Assembly: GCA_002452635.1 (NCBI GenBank) | Contig: DKEU01000191.1 | Location: forward strand, 1-6,734 | Origin: Desulfovibrionaceae bacterium UBA6814 | GTDB taxonomy: Bacteria; Desulfobacterota; Desulfovibrionia; Desulfovibrionales; Desulfovibrionaceae | Length of the DNA: 6,734 nt | Direction of reading: 5' to 3' | The notes under the pieces: model-generated | Told to the model about the DNA's origin: nothing | What the model saw: only the letters and a program-made list of their open reading frames with translations | Databases searched by the model: none | Shown here: positions 5,959 to 6,734 of the stretch, piece after piece | How the letters are laid out: each line of letters begins with the position of its first letter | How positions within the stretch are numbered: the first letter of the stretch is position 1 | Program-made: the position numbers and the translations under genes

Positions 5959-6734
5959 ATGAACAAGCGCATTTGGATAATGGCCGCGGCCATGGTGGCG
6001 GCGGTTCTGCTGGCCGGCGTGGTGGCCGCGTCGAGCATGGCCGACGGCGGAACCCTCCTGTGGTGGGCCGCCGCCACGGCCGGCATCCTGGTCCTCTTCG
6101 CCGTGGCCCTGAGCGCGATCCTGGACCGGGTGGTGGGCGGCCCGCTGCGCCGCCTGGCCGAGGCGGCCCGCAGCGGCGGCGACCTGGGCCAGGGCGGCGA
6201 CGCCGAGGTGCAGGCCGTGCGCGAGGCCTTCGCCTCGCTGGCGGCGGCCGCGGACGGCCGGGTGGCCCTGGCCGAGGAGCGCACCCAGACCCTGCAGGCC
6301 GCCTCCCAGGAGCAGGCCCGCATCCAGGCCCAGGCCCAGGCCGAGGCCAAGGAGGCCCGCACCACCCTGGACAAGCTCGACTCCGTGGCCCGCAAGGCCT
6401 TTTCCGTGTCCGAGAAGATGGCCTTTTCGGCCGAGTCCCTGGCCTCCCAGATCGTGGAGGTGGACCAGGGCACCCGCCTGCAGCGCGACCGCATGACCGA
6501 GACCGCCACGGCCATGGAGGAGATGAACGCCGCGGTGCTGGAGGTGGCCCGCAACGCCAGCGCGGCGTCGGGCAGCGCCTCCGAGGCCCGGGAGCGGGCC
6601 ATGAACGGGGCCAGCATCGTGGAGCAGTCGGTGGAGGCCATTTCCCGGGTGCACGCCGTGACCCAGGAGCTGCGCGTGAACATGGACGCCCTGGGGTCCC
6701 AGGCCGAGTCCATCGGCCAGGTCATGAACGTGAT
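5959..6734 (+). CDS. Methyl-accepting chemotaxis protein, N-terminal 258 residues, cut by the window edge
   Basis: Membrane-bound receptor whose cytoplasmic hairpin controls the CheA kinase through CheW. The ATG at 5959 follows GAGGGTGG (5945-5952). Two membrane helices (about 5-24 and 33-55) are joined by a loop of only about eight residues, so there is almost no periplasmic domain. A short HAMP-like stretch (GGPLRRLAEAA, 60-70) follows, then a long Ala/Glu/Gln-rich coiled coil (about 100-145) and the start of the methylation helix with ATAMEEMNAAVLEVARNASAAS (183-204). The conserved kinase-contact tip is expected just past the edge, after SIGQVMNV. The frame is open to the last base. The ligand cannot be told from what is visible; sensing may be cytoplasmic, membrane-based or through a domain beyond the window. 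No specific gene name is warranted. Confidence 0.9.
   Translation, partial: MNKRIWIMAAAMVAAVLLAGVVAASSMADGGTLLWWAAATAGILVLFAVALSAILDRVVGGPLRRLAEAARSGGDLGQGGDAEVQAVREAFASLAAAADGRVALAEERTQTLQAASQEQARIQAQAQAEAKEARTTLDKLDSVARKAFSVSEKMAFSAESLASQIVEVDQGTRLQRDRMTETATAMEEMNAAVLEVARNASAASGSASEARERAMNGASIVEQSVEAISRVHAVTQELRVNMDALGSQAESIGQVMNV

Noticed and set aside
5677..6725. Long minus-strand frames opposite the chemoreceptor gene
   Set aside because: Shadows caused by GC-rich codons; the plus strand encodes two membrane helices and a chemoreceptor signalling helix.
1..6734. tRNA, rRNA, CRISPR arrays, insertion sequences or phage genes
   Set aside because: No cloverleaf-like segment, repeat-spacer pattern, transposase motifs or terminal inverted repeats were seen on either strand.

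Overview
The window looks like chromosomal DNA from a high-GC Gram-negative bacterium. The protein sequences, the long signal-peptide-bearing Amt, the GlnK/GlnD pair and the chemoreceptor style suggest a deltaproteobacterium of the Desulfovibrio type. That assignment is an inference from sequence style, not from a search. Genes are very GC-rich (48 of 60 bases are G or C at 4501-4560). The gap between the first two genes is very AT-rich (about 31% GC by direct count over 841-1020).

Layout. (1) 1-748, minus strand: N-terminal 249 residues of an ammonium transporter with a signal peptide, cut by the left window edge. (2) 749-1401: a 653-base, mostly AT-rich divergent control region with a sigma-54 type -24/-12 element facing each flanking transporter gene (787-802 minus, 1359-1374 plus). 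(3) 1402-2619, plus: a complete second ammonium transporter of the classic AmtB type. (4) 2684-3022, plus: a complete PII signal protein (GlnK/GlnB family) with the uridylylatable Tyr51. (5) 3036-3072: a strong intrinsic terminator. (6) 3089-5788, plus: a complete GlnD, the bifunctional PII uridylyltransferase/uridylyl-removing enzyme. (7) 5789-5958: a spacer with a plausible sigma-70 promoter and a perfect 10-bp palindrome. (8) 5959-6734, plus: N-terminal part of a methyl-accepting chemotaxis protein with almost no periplasmic domain, cut by the right edge.

How the genes work together: this is a nitrogen-status module. The Amt proteins pass ammonium into the cell. GlnK binds ATP/ADP and 2-oxoglutarate and plugs Amt when nitrogen is plentiful. 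GlnD adds UMP to, or removes it from, the PII T-loop tyrosine according to glutamine, which its ACT domains sense. The sigma-54 elements fit induction under nitrogen limitation through an NtrC-like activator, although no clear NtrC box was found. The terminator between glnK and glnD suggests amtB-glnK is strongly expressed while glnD is held at a low read-through level or transcribed separately. The chemoreceptor is probably a separate transcription unit.

I see no undescribed system here. The gene content is well known. The points worth checking are regulatory: paired sigma-54 promoters in a long AT-rich divergent spacer, and the terminator followed by a glnD start with no Shine-Dalgarno in the same frame as glnK.
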